64,000 nt of DNA, taken from the NCBI RefSeq assembly GCF_900108485.1, contig NZ_FNXF01000005.1, forward strand, positions 62,001 to 126,000. Direction: 5' to 3'. A program made the position numbers and the translations under genes. Numbering within the stretch: position 1 is the first letter of the stretch; each line of letters begins with the position of its first letter. Under the pieces are notes generated by a model. It saw only the letters and a list, made by a program, of their open reading frames with translations. It was not told where the DNA came from and ran no database searches. Positions 31,545 through 41,977 of this stretch are shown in pieces. The DNA is from Rheinheimera pacifica. Its GTDB lineage: Bacteria; Pseudomonadota; Gammaproteobacteria; Enterobacterales; Alteromonadaceae.

Positions 31545-31589
31545 ATTTTACACCAACAACTTGTATATACAACCAAATTGGCTTATTTT
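31545..31589. promoter_or_regulatory. Divergent hut promoters around a HutC-type palindrome
   Basis: TTGTATATACAA (31561-31572) is a perfect 12-bp palindrome matching known HutC sites (core TGTATATACA). Its minus-strand TTGTAT (31567-31572) is 16 bases from TAAAAT (31545-31550), forming the hutI promoter. Its plus-strand TTGTAT (31561-31566) is 17 bases from TATTTT (31584-31589), a candidate hutC promoter. HutC binding would cover both -35 elements; urocanate is the usual inducer. Confidence 0.7.
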
Positions 31590-31614
31590 TTATTTAGTAA
31601 AACCGGAGGGTGTT

Positions 31615-32343
31615 ATGGCTGTCGCCAAATTTGCCGAAATTAAAGAGTACATGCTCAGCCAGATTGAAATTGCCGCCTGGCCCGAGCACAGCCGGGTACC
31701 GTCAGAAAACGAGCTGGCCGAACAGTTCAGTGTTAGCCGGATGACAGCAAGACGCGCGCTGCAGGAGCTGACCGAACAAGGCATTTTGTACCGCACTCAG
31801 GGGGTTGGCAGCTTTGTTGCGGCGCTTAAATCGCAATCGTCGCTGCTGGAGATCCGCAATATTGCCGACGAGATTAACAGCCGCGGCCATGCCTACAGTG
31901 CGCGGTTATTGCAGCTGACTGAACTGCCCTGCCCGACCATTATTGCCGCCGCGCTGGGATTAAAGCGCAACGAACCGGTGTATTTTTCCTTAATAGTGCA
32001 TTTAGAAAATAACCAACCGCTGCAGTTAGAAGCGCGTTACGTTAGCCCTAAACTGGTACCAGACTATGTAAAACAAGACTTTAACCAGCAAACCCCGCAT
32101 CAGTATTTAAGTTTTATTGCGCCGCTGACTGAAGCCGAACACACCGTTGAGGCCATCTGGCCAGACGATTTTACCTGTAAGCATTTAATTCTAAAGAAAG
32201 CCGAACCCTGCCTGCGTTTGACCCGCCGCACCTTTAGCCGTGAAGGCGCGGTCAGCCTGGCGTATTTAACCTCACCGGGTAGCCGCTATCGTTTAGGCGG
32301 CCATCTGAACTTTTCTTTACCCAGCAGCAGAGAGACTATCTGA
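31615..32343 (+). CDS. hutC: Histidine utilisation repressor HutC
   Basis: A 242-residue GntR-family repressor of the HutC subfamily. The N-terminal winged helix (about 1-70) includes [26 protein letters not shown] and GVGSFVA. The C-terminal UTRA domain (about 90-235) binds the inducer urocanate, and ends near [12 protein letters not shown] start at ATG 31615, behind GGAGGG; an upstream reading would include the operator. The stop overlaps the hutU start in TGATG, so the repressor is made from the operon it controls. Confidence 0.94.
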   Translation: MAVAKFAEIKEYMLSQIEIAAWPEHSRVPSENELAEQFSVSRMTARRALQELTEQGILYRTQGVGSFVAALKSQSSLLEIRNIADEINSRGHAYSARLLQLTELPCPTIIAAALGLKRNEPVYFSLIVHLENNQPLQLEARYVSPKLVPDYVKQDFNQQTPHQYLSFIAPLTEAEHTVEAIWPDDFTCKHLILKKAEPCLRLTRRTFSREGAVSLAYLTSPGSRYRLGGHLNFSLPSSRETI

Positions 32344-34016
32344 TGACAGACCCACGTATTGATAACAGCCGGGTGATCCGTGCTGACCGCGGCAGCAAGA
32401 TCACCGCTAAAAGCTGGCAGACAGAAGCTGCCAAGCGCATGTTAATGAATAACCTTGACCCGGAAGTAGCCGAGCACCCGCAAGCCTTAGTGGTATACGG
32501 CGGTATTGGCCGTGCAGCGCGCAACTGGCAGTGCTACGACAAAATTGTTGAAGTGTTAAACCGGCTGGAAGATAACCAAACGTTGTTGGTACAAAGCGGT
32601 AAACCGGTTGGCGTATTCCCGACCCACCCCGACGCGCCCCGGGTACTTATTGCTAACTCTAACCTGGTACCGGCCTGGGCCAACTGGCAGCACTTTAACG
32701 AGCTGGATCGCAAAGGCCTGATGATGTACGGCCAGATGACGGCCGGTTCGTGGATCTATATCGGCACCCAGGGCATAGTGCAAGGCACCTATGAAACCTT
32801 TGTCGCCATTGCCAAACAACACTTTAACGGCCAGGCAGCCGGTAAATGGGTATTAACCGGTGGTTTAGGTGGCATGGGCGGCGCTCAGCCATTGGCGGCG
32901 ACTATGGCCGGTTTTCATATGCTGGCCTGTGAAGTGGATGAAAGCCGTATCGATTTTCGCTTAAAAACCCGTTATCTGGATAAAAAGGCCCGCTCACTGG
33001 ATGAAGCGCTGGCGATGCTGGCAGCGGCTAAAGCGGAAGGTAAGCCCACCTCTATCGGCCTGTTGGCCAATGCGGCTGATGTGTTTGCTGAGTTAGTCGC
33101 GCGCGGTATTACACCGGATGTAGTAACCGACCAAACGTCTGCCCACGACCCGTTAAACGGCTACCTGCCTCAGGGTTGGAGCATGGAAAAAGCGGCGGAG
33201 CAGCGTAAAACCGACGAAGAGGGCGTCGTTAAAGCCGCTAAACAGTCGATGGCGGTGCAGGTACAGGCGATATTAACCATGCAGCAACGTGGCGCCGTCG
33301 CCACCGATTACGGCAACAATATCCGCCAAATGGCCAAAGACGAAGGCGTGGCTAATGCTTTTGATTTCCCGGGTTTTGTACCGGCTTATATCCGGCCACT
33401 GTTCTGCGAAGGCATAGGGCCGTTTCGCTGGGTCGCTCTGTCGGGCGATGCCGAAGATATCTATAAAACCGATGCCAAAGTAAAAGAGCTGATTCCGGAT
33501 AACCCGCACCTGCATAACTGGCTGGATATGGCGCGCGAGCGCATTCAGTTTCAGGGCTTACCGGCGCGCATTTGCTGGATTGGTTTAAAAGATCGCGCCC
33601 GTATCGCGCTGGCCTTTAACGAAATGGTCAAAAACGGCGAGTTAAGCGCGCCGGTTGTCATTGGCCGTGATCACCTCGACTCCGGCTCTGTTGCCAGCCC
33701 GAACCGCGAAACCGAAGCCATGCTCGATGGCTCTGACGCGGTATCTGACTGGCCATTATTAAATGCGCTGCTTAACACTGCCGGTGGCGCTACCTGGGTA
33801 TCACTGCATCATGGCGGTGGCGTAGGTATGGGTTACAGCCAGCACAGCGGTGTGGTGATAGTGGCCGATGGCACCGACGCGGCAGCCGCGCGCCTGGGCC
33901 GCGTATTATGGAACGACCCGGGCACCGGCGTTATGCGCCACGCTGATGCCGGTTATAACATTGCAAGCCACTGTGCCAAAACACAGGGCCTTGATTTACC
34001 TATGGTAACGGAGTAA
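32343..34016 (+). CDS. hutU: Urocanate hydratase (urocanase)
   Basis: A 557-residue NAD-dependent hydratase that converts urocanate to imidazolone propionate. It shows the family segments [27 protein letters not shown] and [17 protein letters not shown], and the length equals that of typical HutU (about 555 aa). It is translationally coupled to hutC (TGATG) and followed by hutH after 4 bases. Confidence 0.98.
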   Translation: MTDPRIDNSRVIRADRGSKITAKSWQTEAAKRMLMNNLDPEVAEHPQALVVYGGIGRAARNWQCYDKIVEVLNRLEDNQTLLVQSGKPVGVFPTHPDAPRVLIANSNLVPAWANWQHFNELDRKGLMMYGQMTAGSWIYIGTQGIVQGTYETFVAIAKQHFNGQAAGKWVLTGGLGGMGGAQPLAATMAGFHMLACEVDESRIDFRLKTRYLDKKARSLDEALAMLAAAKAEGKPTSIGLLANAADVFAELVARGITPDVVTDQTSAHDPLNGYLPQGWSMEKAAEQRKTDEEGVVKAAKQSMAVQVQAILTMQQRGAVATDYGNNIRQMAKDEGVANAFDFPGFVPAYIRPLFCEGIGPFRWVALSGDAEDIYKTDAKVKELIPDNPHLHNWLDMARERIQFQGLPARICWIGLKDRARIALAFNEMVKNGELSAPVVIGRDHLDSGSVASPNRETEAMLDGSDAVSDWPLLNALLNTAGGATWVSLHHGGGVGMGYSQHSGVVIVADGTDAAAARLGRVLWNDPGTGVMRHADAGYNIASHCAKTQGLDLPMVTE

Positions 34017-34020
34017 CAAC

Positions 34021-35556
34021 ATGAGCTTTAAACTGAATTTAGTGCCGGGCACGCTGACACTGGCACAATTACGTCAGGTACAACAGGGCCCGGTTGAACT
34101 GAGCCTCGACAACTCTGCCATAGCCGGTATTGAAAAATCGGCAGCCTGTGTCGCTGATATTATTAAACAAAACCGCGTGGTGTATGGCATTAATACCGGT
34201 TTTGGCTTGCTGGCCAATACACGGATTAAAAACGAAGAGCTGGAGTTGTTGCAACGCTCTATCGTGCTATCCCACGCTGCCGGCTTTGGCGACATTATGG
34301 ATGACAGCACAGTGCGCTTATTAATGGTGCTGAAAATTAACTCGCTGGCGCGCGGCTTTTCCGGTATTCGGCTGTCTGTGATTGAAGCGCTGATTAAACT
34401 GGTGAACGCTGAAGTTTACCCCTGCATTCCGAAAAAAGGCTCAGTGGGTGCATCCGGCGATTTAGCGCCGCTGTCACATATGGTGTTGCCGCTGATTGGC
34501 GAAGGCGAAGTCAGTTACAAGGGCCAGATTTATGATGCCCGCGAAGGCTTAGGCTTTGCCGGGTTGGAGCCGGTAACCTTAGCAGCAAAAGAAGGTTTAG
34601 CGCTGCTTAACGGCACCCAGGCATCTACCGCGCTGGCACTGGAAGGCTTATTTAAAGCAGAAGACTTATTCGCTGCAGGTAGCGTTATCGGTGCTATGAG
34701 TGTAGAGGCCGCCATGGGTAGCCGCTCGCCGTTTGACGACCGCATTCATCAGGCCCGCGGTCAGCGTGGCCAGATTGATGCTGCTACCATTTACCGCCAT
34801 CTGCTGGGTGCGACCTCAGAAATTGGCGAGGCACATCATAACTGTGAAAAAGTACAAGACCCGTACAGCTTGCGCTGCCAGCCACAGGTTATGGGCGCCT
34901 GTTTAACGCAGATCCGTCAGGCGGCAGAAGTGTTAGCGGTAGAAGCTAACGGCGTTACCGACAACCCGCTGGTGTTTGCCGATGACAACGATATTTTATC
35001 CGGCGGTAACTTTCATGCCGAGCCTGTCGCTATGGCGGCAGATAACCTGGCGTTGGCCATTGCCGAAATCGGCGCTATATCTGAGCGACGCATGGCGCTG
35101 TTAATCGACGCAACGTTAAGCAAGTTGCCGGCGTTTTTAGTGCCTAACGGCGGCGTAAACAGCGGCTTTATGATTGCTCAGGTAACCGCAGCGGCACTGG
35201 CATCGGAAAACAAAAGCCTGGCGCATCCGGCCTCGGTAGACAGCCTGCCGACGTCAGCCAACCAGGAAGACCATGTGTCGATGGCCACTTTTGCCGCAAG
35301 GCGTTTAGCCGATATGGCAGAAAATACCGTTGGTGTATTAGCAGTAGAATATCTGGCTGCAGCCCAGGGCCTGGATTTTCGCGCGCCACTAAAATCGACC
35401 CCGGCTATCGAGCAAGCCAAACACTACCTGCGCGAACAGGTAAGTTTTTACGGTGAAGATCGCTACTTTGCGCCGGATATTGAACAAAGCGCCAACTTAC
35501 TGCGCCAGCGTCAGTTAAATACTCTATTACCGCAACACCTGTTATGTAGCTTCTGA
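34021..35556 (+). CDS. hutH: Histidine ammonia-lyase
   Basis: A 511-residue enzyme that removes ammonia from histidine to give urocanate, the first step of the pathway. The self-formed MIO cofactor comes from Ala-Ser-Gly at about 143-145 in [12 protein letters not shown]. The catalytic tyrosine segment YGINTGFG is near residues 54-61, and QEDHVSM follows near 418. It is the last gene of the hutCUH operon and is followed by a stem-loop. Confidence 0.98.
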   Translation: MSFKLNLVPGTLTLAQLRQVQQGPVELSLDNSAIAGIEKSAACVADIIKQNRVVYGINTGFGLLANTRIKNEELELLQRSIVLSHAAGFGDIMDDSTVRLLMVLKINSLARGFSGIRLSVIEALIKLVNAEVYPCIPKKGSVGASGDLAPLSHMVLPLIGEGEVSYKGQIYDAREGLGFAGLEPVTLAAKEGLALLNGTQASTALALEGLFKAEDLFAAGSVIGAMSVEAAMGSRSPFDDRIHQARGQRGQIDAATIYRHLLGATSEIGEAHHNCEKVQDPYSLRCQPQVMGACLTQIRQAAEVLAVEANGVTDNPLVFADDNDILSGGNFHAEPVAMAADNLALAIAEIGAISERRMALLIDATLSKLPAFLVPNGGVNSGFMIAQVTAAALASENKSLAHPASVDSLPTSANQEDHVSMATFAARRLADMAENTVGVLAVEYLAAAQGLDFRAPLKSTPAIEQAKHYLREQVSFYGEDRYFAPDIEQSANLLRQRQLNTLLPQHLLCSF

Positions 35557-35563
35557 GTGATAC

Positions 35564-35595
35564 GGCAGCACCATTTTGGTGCTGCCGCCCTCTTT
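35564..35595 (+). terminator. Terminator after hutH
   Basis: GGCAGCACC (35564-35572) and GGTGCTGCC (35578-35586) form a perfect 9-bp stem with loop ATTTT, seven bases after the hutH stop. The following GCCCTCTTTT gives a short T run. Confidence 0.75.
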
Positions 35596-35713
35596 TCGTT
35601 CATGTACCTTTTTACTGGCTGGACCAGTTTTCGTTTCTTTGTTAACTTCAGGTTGTTTACCAGACGGCTAGTGTCTATGGTTAAGGCACAGCAACGGCGT
35701 GGAGTTTGCTTCA

Positions 35714-37744
35714 GTGACATCATTAAAAGTTGCCCATAAAGTTATTATTGGCTTTGGCTTTATCGCTTTGCTGTTGTTATTGTCCAGCGGCTCTGCATTG
35801 CAAAGCTTTGCAGCAATTACTCAGTCCAGCGATAGAGTTAATACCCTTGCGGTGCCCGTACAACAACAAAGTAACGCAGCACAAATTCAGCTGTTAAAGC
35901 TGGCTAAGTTGTCTGCTTTGGGTTTTACAGCCGAACAAGACAACGAAATTAGCCGATATCAGCAACTGTTTAACAGTGGCAGCCAAACACTGCGCACACA
36001 ATTAGCAGCCTTAGCCACACTAACCAACACTGAACCTGCTTTTACGCAAACCCTGATTGATATCGACAACCGCTACCAACAATATGCCGCCGCGGTTGAT
36101 ACAATGTTTAACGCCAGGCTGCAAAGTATTGCTATGCAACGCCAGGTGCAGACCGAGCTGACAGAGTTGGAGCAACTGATTGACAACATAGGCGCCAACC
36201 TGCTGGATATCTCTTATCTTGAATTGCGTGGTGGCAGGCAACAAAATGAGCTGATAGCCGGCAGTGCAAACCGCATTGACGGCCAATTACTGGGCTTGTT
36301 GAATACACTAAAAGAAGTAGCTGCTTACAACGACCTGGCTTCGGCAGAAACCGGCCAGGAAAGCATCAGTTTTACGCTGAGTGATATGCAGGTCAATATC
36401 GACTATCTGGCTAATATTTTGGATAAGCTCGACACCGACGGTTTATGGCAAAGTACTACTGAACAACTGGCACAACTGACGACCAAACTGGAAGCCTCAA
36501 ACAGCCTGGCCAGCCTTAAATTGCAACAGGTTAGCGCGCAGCAAGCCGCTCGTGTGCAACTGAATCTGTCGGAACAGCGGGTTGAGCAGGTTATCGTTGC
36601 GCTGGATAATTTACTCTCTGCTGCCGATACCCAGTTCAGTACTTTACAACAGAATGTGTCTGATTCTGTCAGCTCCGGTAATACCCGTACACTTAGCCTG
36701 ATGTTAGTGCTGATACTACTGGCTGTCGCTGCAGCCTATCTGACGATTAATGCGATGCTACGCCCGCTGGCTGACATTAATAAGGTGTTGGGCGACATTG
36801 CCAAAGGCGACTTAACCCGCAAGCTGCACATTACCAACCAGGACGAATTTGGTGCTCTGGCGGCTAAAGTAAATAGTCTGATTAATGCACTTAGCGCGCT
36901 GATCACCAATATTCAGAATAATGCAACAGAGCTGAATTTAAACGCCAGCCAGTCAGCGAAGGAAGTAGGTGAAATTAACGACTCTCTGCACCAACAGCAG
37001 CGCCAGATTGCGCTGGTAAATGATGTGACCCGGCAACTGGCAGACAGCACCCGCGATATTGCCCTGCAATCGGCTGAAACTACGGCGGCAATGCAACAAG
37101 CTTTGCAACAGGGAGAGCAGATAGACTTAATTGCCGGTCAGAATAATAAACTTATCAATCATCTGGCTGATCAGCTGACAGCAACCAGCGCAGTAATGAG
37201 TAAAGTAAATGATGAAGCCAATAACATCGGCGGTATTTTGGCTACTATTCGCGGTATTGCAGAACAAACTAACTTGCTGGCATTAAACGCAGCGATTGAA
37301 GCAGCAAGGGCCGGAGAGCAAGGCCGCGGTTTTGCTGTAGTGGCCGATGAAGTGCGCTCTTTAGCCGGACGCACCCAGCAGGCCACTGATGAAATCCGCC
37401 AAATGATCGAAACACTGCAACAGCAAAGTAAACAGGCAGTGCTCGCCATTACCAACGGTAAAGCAGATGCCGACAGCTGTGTGGCACAAACGCTGGAGCT
37501 GGTGTCGTCACTTGTACTGGTGAATCAGGCGATAGCCCAAACGCAGGACATCAGCAACCAGGTAACGGCAGCGACTGAAATGCAACTGAACCTGGGCCAG
37601 GCCATAGATAAAAATATGCAGCAGATGGTCAATATTGCCCATATCAGTGGTGAAAAAGCCAGCCGGACTTTACAGCACAGCGATGGCGTATCTGAACTGG
37701 CAGTAGAACTGCAGCAAGCTGCCAGTGCGTTTAAAATATCCTGA
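35714..37744 (+). CDS. Methyl-accepting chemotaxis protein
   Basis: A 676-residue chemoreceptor. The first membrane helix is at about 9-30, followed by a periplasmic, mostly helical region of about 290 residues, a second helix (about 332-355), HAMP, and the signalling hairpin with [24 protein letters not shown] start at GTG 35714 (MTSLKVAHK) because GGAG lies nine bases upstream; a GTG five codons earlier also fits the frame. It follows hutH but behind a terminator, so link with histidine sensing is only a guess. The periplasmic part does not match a sensor I recognise. Confidence 0.9.
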   Translation: MTSLKVAHKVIIGFGFIALLLLLSSGSALQSFAAITQSSDRVNTLAVPVQQQSNAAQIQLLKLAKLSALGFTAEQDNEISRYQQLFNSGSQTLRTQLAALATLTNTEPAFTQTLIDIDNRYQQYAAAVDTMFNARLQSIAMQRQVQTELTELEQLIDNIGANLLDISYLELRGGRQQNELIAGSANRIDGQLLGLLNTLKEVAAYNDLASAETGQESISFTLSDMQVNIDYLANILDKLDTDGLWQSTTEQLAQLTTKLEASNSLASLKLQQVSAQQAARVQLNLSEQRVEQVIVALDNLLSAADTQFSTLQQNVSDSVSSGNTRTLSLMLVLILLAVAAAYLTINAMLRPLADINKVLGDIAKGDLTRKLHITNQDEFGALAAKVNSLINALSALITNIQNNATELNLNASQSAKEVGEINDSLHQQQRQIALVNDVTRQLADSTRDIALQSAETTAAMQQALQQGEQIDLIAGQNNKLINHLADQLTATSAVMSKVNDEANNIGGILATIRGIAEQTNLLALNAAIEAARAGEQGRGFAVVADEVRSLAGRTQQATDEIRQMIETLQQQSKQAVLAITNGKADADSCVAQTLELVSSLVLVNQAIAQTQDISNQVTAATEMQLNLGQAIDKNMQQMVNIAHISGEKASRTLQHSDGVSELAVELQQAASAFKIS

Positions 37745-37907
37745 CGATTTGACTACAGCACTTTTAAGTTGTGGCGGAATTTGCTTGATAAGATGCTTGT
37801 GTAATACGGTGATTGTATAACGCTGCGATTATGCAATGCGGTGTGTAAGAGCGCTTTGTAACACAGCGGCATCCTGCCGCTTTATTGCTTATCCTGAGCT
37901 AAGAAAA

Positions 37908-37927
37908 GGGCTGGACAATGTCCAGCC
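37908..37927 (-). terminator. Stem-loop, possible terminator of the downstream minus-strand gene
   Basis: GGCTGGACA and TGTCCAGCC form a 9-bp inverted repeat around one base. On the minus strand it is followed by CTTTTCTT, so it may end the gene at 38032-38646, about 105 bases away. The rest of 37745-38031 holds nothing else I can identify. Confidence 0.45.
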
Positions 37928-38031
37928 AGGCAGGAAGTATCTTTGTGTCCTTTTGTTTTTCTTTCGATTCCATTCACTATTCATAGTGCCAAAACAGCAA
38001 CAAAAAACCCGATGAAAACATGATATTGCTA

Positions 38032-38646
38032 CTAAACTATCGCAAATTGTTGCTCACGCTGTCTTTTTTGTTGCTTTTTCAAGCTTTTCGCATCAATTAG
38101 CTCAATATTGGCTTCATGAGCAAAGATCCAGGCCTGATTACTAAAACCGGCGTAGCTCACTACAACACCGCTGCTGAAATCAGCCGCCAGCATCTGTTGA
38201 AACAGCGCCCGGATCTGGGAAATATCAACTGACTGGTTCTTCTGCTGTATGTAAACCAGCTTTTCACTCTCGCCTTGCAAACACTTGTAGTCAGGGCTAA
38301 CACGGTTGGAATGTATAAGCTTACCCTGGCGTGCTAAAAAGCGCTCAGCTTCCTGCATAAATTGCTGCTGTTTGTCCGCCGAAGATAAAAACGCTTTTAT
38401 CGGGCGCGCCAGCCCCAGCAACTTATGCTGCTCATCCAATTCAAAAAAGGCCAATACATTAAAGAATAATGCCACCATAAACATCAGCACAAAGGTCCAC
38501 AGCATAAACGCTGACCAGAAAGCTGATAACACCCATTGGTTGTCACTTAGCAGCAGAGAATGTTCAGCAAAGAACAAATAAACAGCACCAGCAATAATGC
38601 CAAGGCCGGTACTGACAGACGAGATAAGTAGCCATTTATTTTTCAT
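38032..38646 (-). CDS. Membrane protein with C-terminal Mrr-type nuclease-like domain
   Basis: A 204-residue protein with two membrane helices (about 5-27 and 41-70) and a cytoplasmic C-terminal domain (about 95-195). That domain follows the pattern of the Mrr_cat restriction-endonuclease-like fold: a D in SPDYK, a QxK motif in VYIQQKNQ, then VDISQIRALFQQML, GVVVSYAGFSNQAWIFA and IELIDAKSL. Mrr-type domains cut DNA in type IV restriction, but many membrane-linked relatives have unknown roles. The gene stands alone. I give this as a fold-level assignment by eye; nuclease activity is unproven. Confidence 0.6.
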   Translation of the reverse strand: MKNKWLLISSVSTGLGIIAGAVYLFFAEHSLLLSDNQWVLSAFWSAFMLWTFVLMFMVALFFNVLAFFELDEQHKLLGLARPIKAFLSSADKQQQFMQEAERFLARQGKLIHSNRVSPDYKCLQGESEKLVYIQQKNQSVDISQIRALFQQMLAADFSSGVVVSYAGFSNQAWIFAHEANIELIDAKSLKKQQKRQREQQFAIV

Positions 38647-38757
38647 ATCAACCTCAAGTCCATATGCAACAGCCTACAGTATCAATCTGCTGCTGAAATT
38701 TTTCTTAACAAGAAGTTGATAAATGGATTATAAAGTCGCTGCTTGCTGATTTTTGCA

Positions 38758-39558
38758 TCAGCTACAGTAGGCCAAAGCATCAGAAGCTGTGGCAAAGCGA
38801 TAAGAAAAATTAAACTGCCGGACAAACTTTTCGGCATTCACTCTACGCCCCTTACTGCTTTCGCTGGCGAAAATAGCGGGTGTTTTACCTGCTGACACTG
38901 CCGCCTGCTGATAAAAATCCTGCCGCAGTATGGTTAACGGGCAACTGAGATTGAATACTCCATTACAAGGAGGGGTAGCAAGTAACAGCTTTACTGCTGC
39001 AATGATATCGGCTGAATGCACCATATTAATCGGTGCAGTTGCATCTGGTAGTGTTTTACCGGCAGTAAAACAACCCGGATGCCGCCCCGGCCCCATTAAC
39101 CCGGCAAGACGTAAAGTTAATGTCGGTTGAAATTGCCGCAATGCCTGCTCACCTTGCCATAATAAACTAACCCGGGGCTCGGTTAAGTGCAGCGGTGCAG
39201 CTTCATCGACTTCACCTTGCAGGCCCTGATATATGCCGGTAGAACTAAAATGTATCAACTGACGGCTGCCAGCTAGCATTGCCAGCCCGGCAAGCTGTTG
39301 TAATGCGGTTATATAGTGTTGTTGCGGGCCCCGGCCCGGGGTGATAGCACAAATGACTATTGCATCATGCAACATGGCCGTTTGGCTGCTCTGCTCAGCC
39401 GACGCATTTAAATCAAGCACAAAACCAGTTGCACCTGCAGGCAAATACCGTAACGCTGAGGATGAGCGACGGCTGGCATAAACCTGATGACCTTGCGCTA
39501 TTAAATCGGCAGCCAATTGCTGCCCCAACCAGCCACAACCGATAATAACTACCTTCAT
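38758..39558 (-). CDS. NAD(P)-binding epimerase-like protein (YeeZ type)
   Basis: A 266-residue Rossmann protein of the extended SDR type. The dinucleotide motif GCGWLGQ is at about 8-14, followed by an arginine pair (ASRRSS) that favours NADP. SSTGIYQG is at about 115 but the usual YxxxK catalytic pair is not evident, so it may be an atypical, non-catalytic or differently catalytic member like E. coli YeeZ. The ATG overlaps the stop of the upstream gene yiiD by 4 bases, so they are co-transcribed. Confidence 0.8.
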   Translation of the reverse strand: MKVVIIGCGWLGQQLAADLIAQGHQVYASRRSSSALRYLPAGATGFVLDLNASAEQSSQTAMLHDAIVICAITPGRGPQQHYITALQQLAGLAMLAGSRQLIHFSSTGIYQGLQGEVDEAAPLHLTEPRVSLLWQGEQALRQFQPTLTLRLAGLMGPGRHPGCFTAGKTLPDATAPINMVHSADIIAAVKLLLATPPCNGVFNLSCPLTILRQDFYQQAAVSAGKTPAIFASESSKGRRVNAEKFVRQFNFSYRFATASDALAYCS

Positions 39559-40469
39559 ACCGCTTCAGCCTTAGCAGGTAAAACGGCATAACGGCCAGTA
39601 AACTCAACTGCAAGTTCACCTGCCGAAAACACCTGCACTTTAATATGCTGCACGGCTTTACGCCCTTCAGCTAACATCTCCAAAGCGCCGGAACAGTGCT
39701 GTAATGCACAGCGTGCCTGCGGCTGTGCCGCTACCGGCCTGAGATACTTAATGCTCGCATCAGCCAGTACCTGATCGCCGCGCAGCCCCAGTGCCTGCAA
39801 CTGCAGATACAACATACCCCAGCCGGTTAACGTTGCCAGTGCGTAAATACTGCCGGCAAACATGGTCTGGTGCAGGTTAATGTTTGGCGCCAGCGGTGCC
39901 TCGCAGCGTATTTCATTGCCATCAAAGCTGGCGATAGTCAGTTGCATATACTGGCTAAGCGGGATGGTCTGCTGCCAGGTATCGTTTAACTGGCGACACC
40001 ACTGCTGATGCTGCTCTGACGAGCCATCAAGCCGGATCTGCTTTTGCATAACAAAGTGCGCAATACCATACAACTGCGGGGCTGCGCCAAGTTGCCGGTA
40101 ACCATTGCGCTGATAAAACGCTAACGCGGTATCACGCGCATTTAATCTGATATAACCACAGCCCCATTTTACTGCCTGTAACTCAAGTGCGGCTAATACT
40201 CTGCCACCTGCGCCTTTGCCCTGATACTCTGTAGCAACCGCCATATATCGCACCTGAGCACCACCTTGCTCAAGCTGATGCAAACGCCCAATCGCTGCAA
40301 TATCGCCCTCTGGTGTTAAGAGCATCAAATGATAAGCCTGCGCTTCCAGCTCGTCGCGTTCTGAGCCGGGCGGTTGCTGCCAGGGGGCGCGTAATATTTG
40401 CCAACGTAGCTGATAATAACGTTGCCATTCGTCAGGGGTGGCGGGCGAGCGCAAGTGCCAATGCCGCAT
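39555..40469 (-). CDS. yiiD: GNAT acetyltransferase fused to a thioesterase-like hot-dog domain (YiiD)
   Basis: A 304-residue two-domain protein. The N-terminal GNAT domain (about 1-150) has the acetyl-CoA loop VATEYQGKGAGGRVL. The C-terminal domain (about 160-300) is a hot-dog thioesterase-like fold with INLHQTMFAGSIYALATLTGW. This matches E. coli YiiD, also named FabY/MadA and linked to a supply of starter units for fatty acid synthesis. Context supports orthology: yihY, dtd and yiiD are in the same order in E. coli. It lies 18 bases after dtd. Confidence 0.85.
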   Translation of the reverse strand: MRHWHLRSPATPDEWQRYYQLRWQILRAPWQQPPGSERDELEAQAYHLMLLTPEGDIAAIGRLHQLEQGGAQVRYMAVATEYQGKGAGGRVLAALELQAVKWGCGYIRLNARDTALAFYQRNGYRQLGAAPQLYGIAHFVMQKQIRLDGSSEQHQQWCRQLNDTWQQTIPLSQYMQLTIASFDGNEIRCEAPLAPNINLHQTMFAGSIYALATLTGWGMLYLQLQALGLRGDQVLADASIKYLRPVAAQPQARCALQHCSGALEMLAEGRKAVQHIKVQVFSAGELAVEFTGRYAVLPAKAEAV

Positions 40470-40487
40470 AGATACAACTCCGAAAAA

Positions 40488-40925
40488 TTAGCTTTGCAAT
40501 AAAAACGTAACCGGGCCGTTATTCACCAGACTGACCTGCATGTCGGCAGCAAACTGCCCGGTTGCTGTGGTCAGGCCAAGTGAACGGCAATATGCCACAA
40601 AAGTGTCGTAGTACTGGTTGGCTTTGTCAGGTATTGCCGCTGGTGTGAAGCTGGGCCTTAAACCCGAGTTGGTATCAGCTGCCAGCGTAAACTGTGACAC
40701 CACCAGCAAACTGCCACCCGCCTGCTGCACATTCAGGTTCATTTTGCCATTGTCGTCAGAAAACACCCGGTAGTGACATACCTTGTGCGCCAAGCGGGTA
40801 ATATCTGCCGGCGTATCTTCAGCTTCAACCCCCAGCAGCACTAACAGGCCATGCTCAATTTGCCCGATAACTGCACCGTCAACGGTAACAGACGCCTGAG
40901 TAACCCTTTGGATCAACGCTTTCAT
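40488..40925 (-). CDS. dtd: D-aminoacyl-tRNA deacylase
   Basis: A 145-residue enzyme, length identical to E. coli Dtd, that releases D-amino acids from wrongly charged tRNAs. Active-site segments SQFTLAAD and NSGLRPSF, and the cross-subunit GP motif in NNGPVTFLL, are present. I start at the ATG 40923-40925 (MKALIQRV), one base after the yihY stop; the longer reading from 41009 would overlap yihY. Confidence 0.95.
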   Translation of the reverse strand: MKALIQRVTQASVTVDGAVIGQIEHGLLVLLGVEAEDTPADITRLAHKVCHYRVFSDDNGKMNLNVQQAGGSLLVVSQFTLAADTNSGLRPSFTPAAIPDKANQYYDTFVAYCRSLGLTTATGQFAADMQVSLVNNGPVTFLLQS

Positions 40926-40926
40926 T

Positions 40927-41826
40927 TTATAACTTAGCCTCACTTGCGTCGTCCGACGGGTCAATTTGATCCGGATCATCAGCGTCGGCTTTTTCAGTAT
41001 CGGCAGCAATTTGCTGTAGCAAGGCTGTCATTTCAGCCCCCAGTAATACTACCAACCAGCACAGGTACACCCAGACAAAGACTATCGGCACTAATGCCAG
41101 TGCACCATATAGGGTGTCGTAGGCCGGAAAATGCGTGACATAAACCGCAAAACCGCGTTTAGATAATTCAAACAGCAGCATCGCCAATAGTGCACCAAAA
41201 AAGGCATGCCGGGCACGCACTTTAATATTAGGCACCACCAGATATAACAGAAAAAAAGCCAGTAAAGACATCAGATACGGCACCACACCTAATAACAGGG
41301 TAGATAACCCAGGAGTGTAATCTTCAGCGAGGCGGGTTAGCCTGACCAGATAAGAGGTTACCGCGATGGATGAGCCAAACAGAATGGGGCCTAGTGTCAG
41401 GATCATCCAGTAAATAGAAAACGAGATAACCGGCCTTGGCCTTTTGGTTACCCGCCAGATTTTATTCAGTGTTTTATCAATGTTATAAATAAGCAGCAAC
41501 GCAACAAACACCAGTACCGCAATACCTATTGCCGTCATACCGCCGGTATTGCCGATAAACTGGTTAATGTAGGTTTGAATTTCTTCCCCACGTGAAGGAA
41601 TAACATTAGCGTAAACAAAAGCCTCAATCGCCTGACGAAACTCTCCAAACATCGGAAAAGCGCTTAGCATGGAAAACATTACGGCAATTAAAGGCACCAC
41701 AGACAGCAGCGAGATATAAGCCAGATAACCGCCAATCATACCAATTTGATCCTGCTGGCAGCGCTGGATATAGAGTTTAATAAAGCGCACAGCAGTTTTT
41801 AGATAGGATTGCCACTCAGGCAACAT
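40927..41826 (-). CDS. yihY: YihY/UPF0761 family inner membrane protein
   Basis: A 299-residue integral membrane protein with about six helices and the family segments [18 protein letters not shown] near residue 35, [11 protein letters not shown] near 115 and [18 protein letters not shown] near 200. Family members were once called RNase BN by mistake; the function is unknown. The C-terminus is acidic ([13 protein letters not shown]). A GGAGG site precedes the ATG, and dtd follows after one base, as in E. coli. Confidence 0.93.
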   Translation of the reverse strand: MLPEWQSYLKTAVRFIKLYIQRCQQDQIGMIGGYLAYISLLSVVPLIAVMFSMLSAFPMFGEFRQAIEAFVYANVIPSRGEEIQTYINQFIGNTGGMTAIGIAVLVFVALLLIYNIDKTLNKIWRVTKRPRPVISFSIYWMILTLGPILFGSSIAVTSYLVRLTRLAEDYTPGLSTLLLGVVPYLMSLLAFFLLYLVVPNIKVRARHAFFGALLAMLLFELSKRGFAVYVTHFPAYDTLYGALALVPIVFVWVYLCWLVVLLGAEMTALLQQIAADTEKADADDPDQIDPSDDASEAKL

Positions 41827-41931
41827 AACGCCTCCAAATCACATAGAATACTATCAGAGGATACAAGAAAAGCAGTGGCTCAACCAGCTTGGCAACAACC
41901 TAACCCTCTGAGTGCTAAAAATAACCCAGCA

Positions 41932-41958
41932 AAAAGGCCAGCATCATGCTGGCCTTTT
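41932..41958 (-). terminator. Terminator after typA
   Basis: AAAAGGCCAGCAT and ATGCTGGCCTTTT form a perfect inverted repeat around one base, 20 bases beyond the typA stop. The A/T flanks allow termination in both directions, but the neighbour on the other side starts there, so typA is the user. Confidence 0.88.
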
Positions 41959-41977
41959 ATACTCTTTCCGGTGGGTA

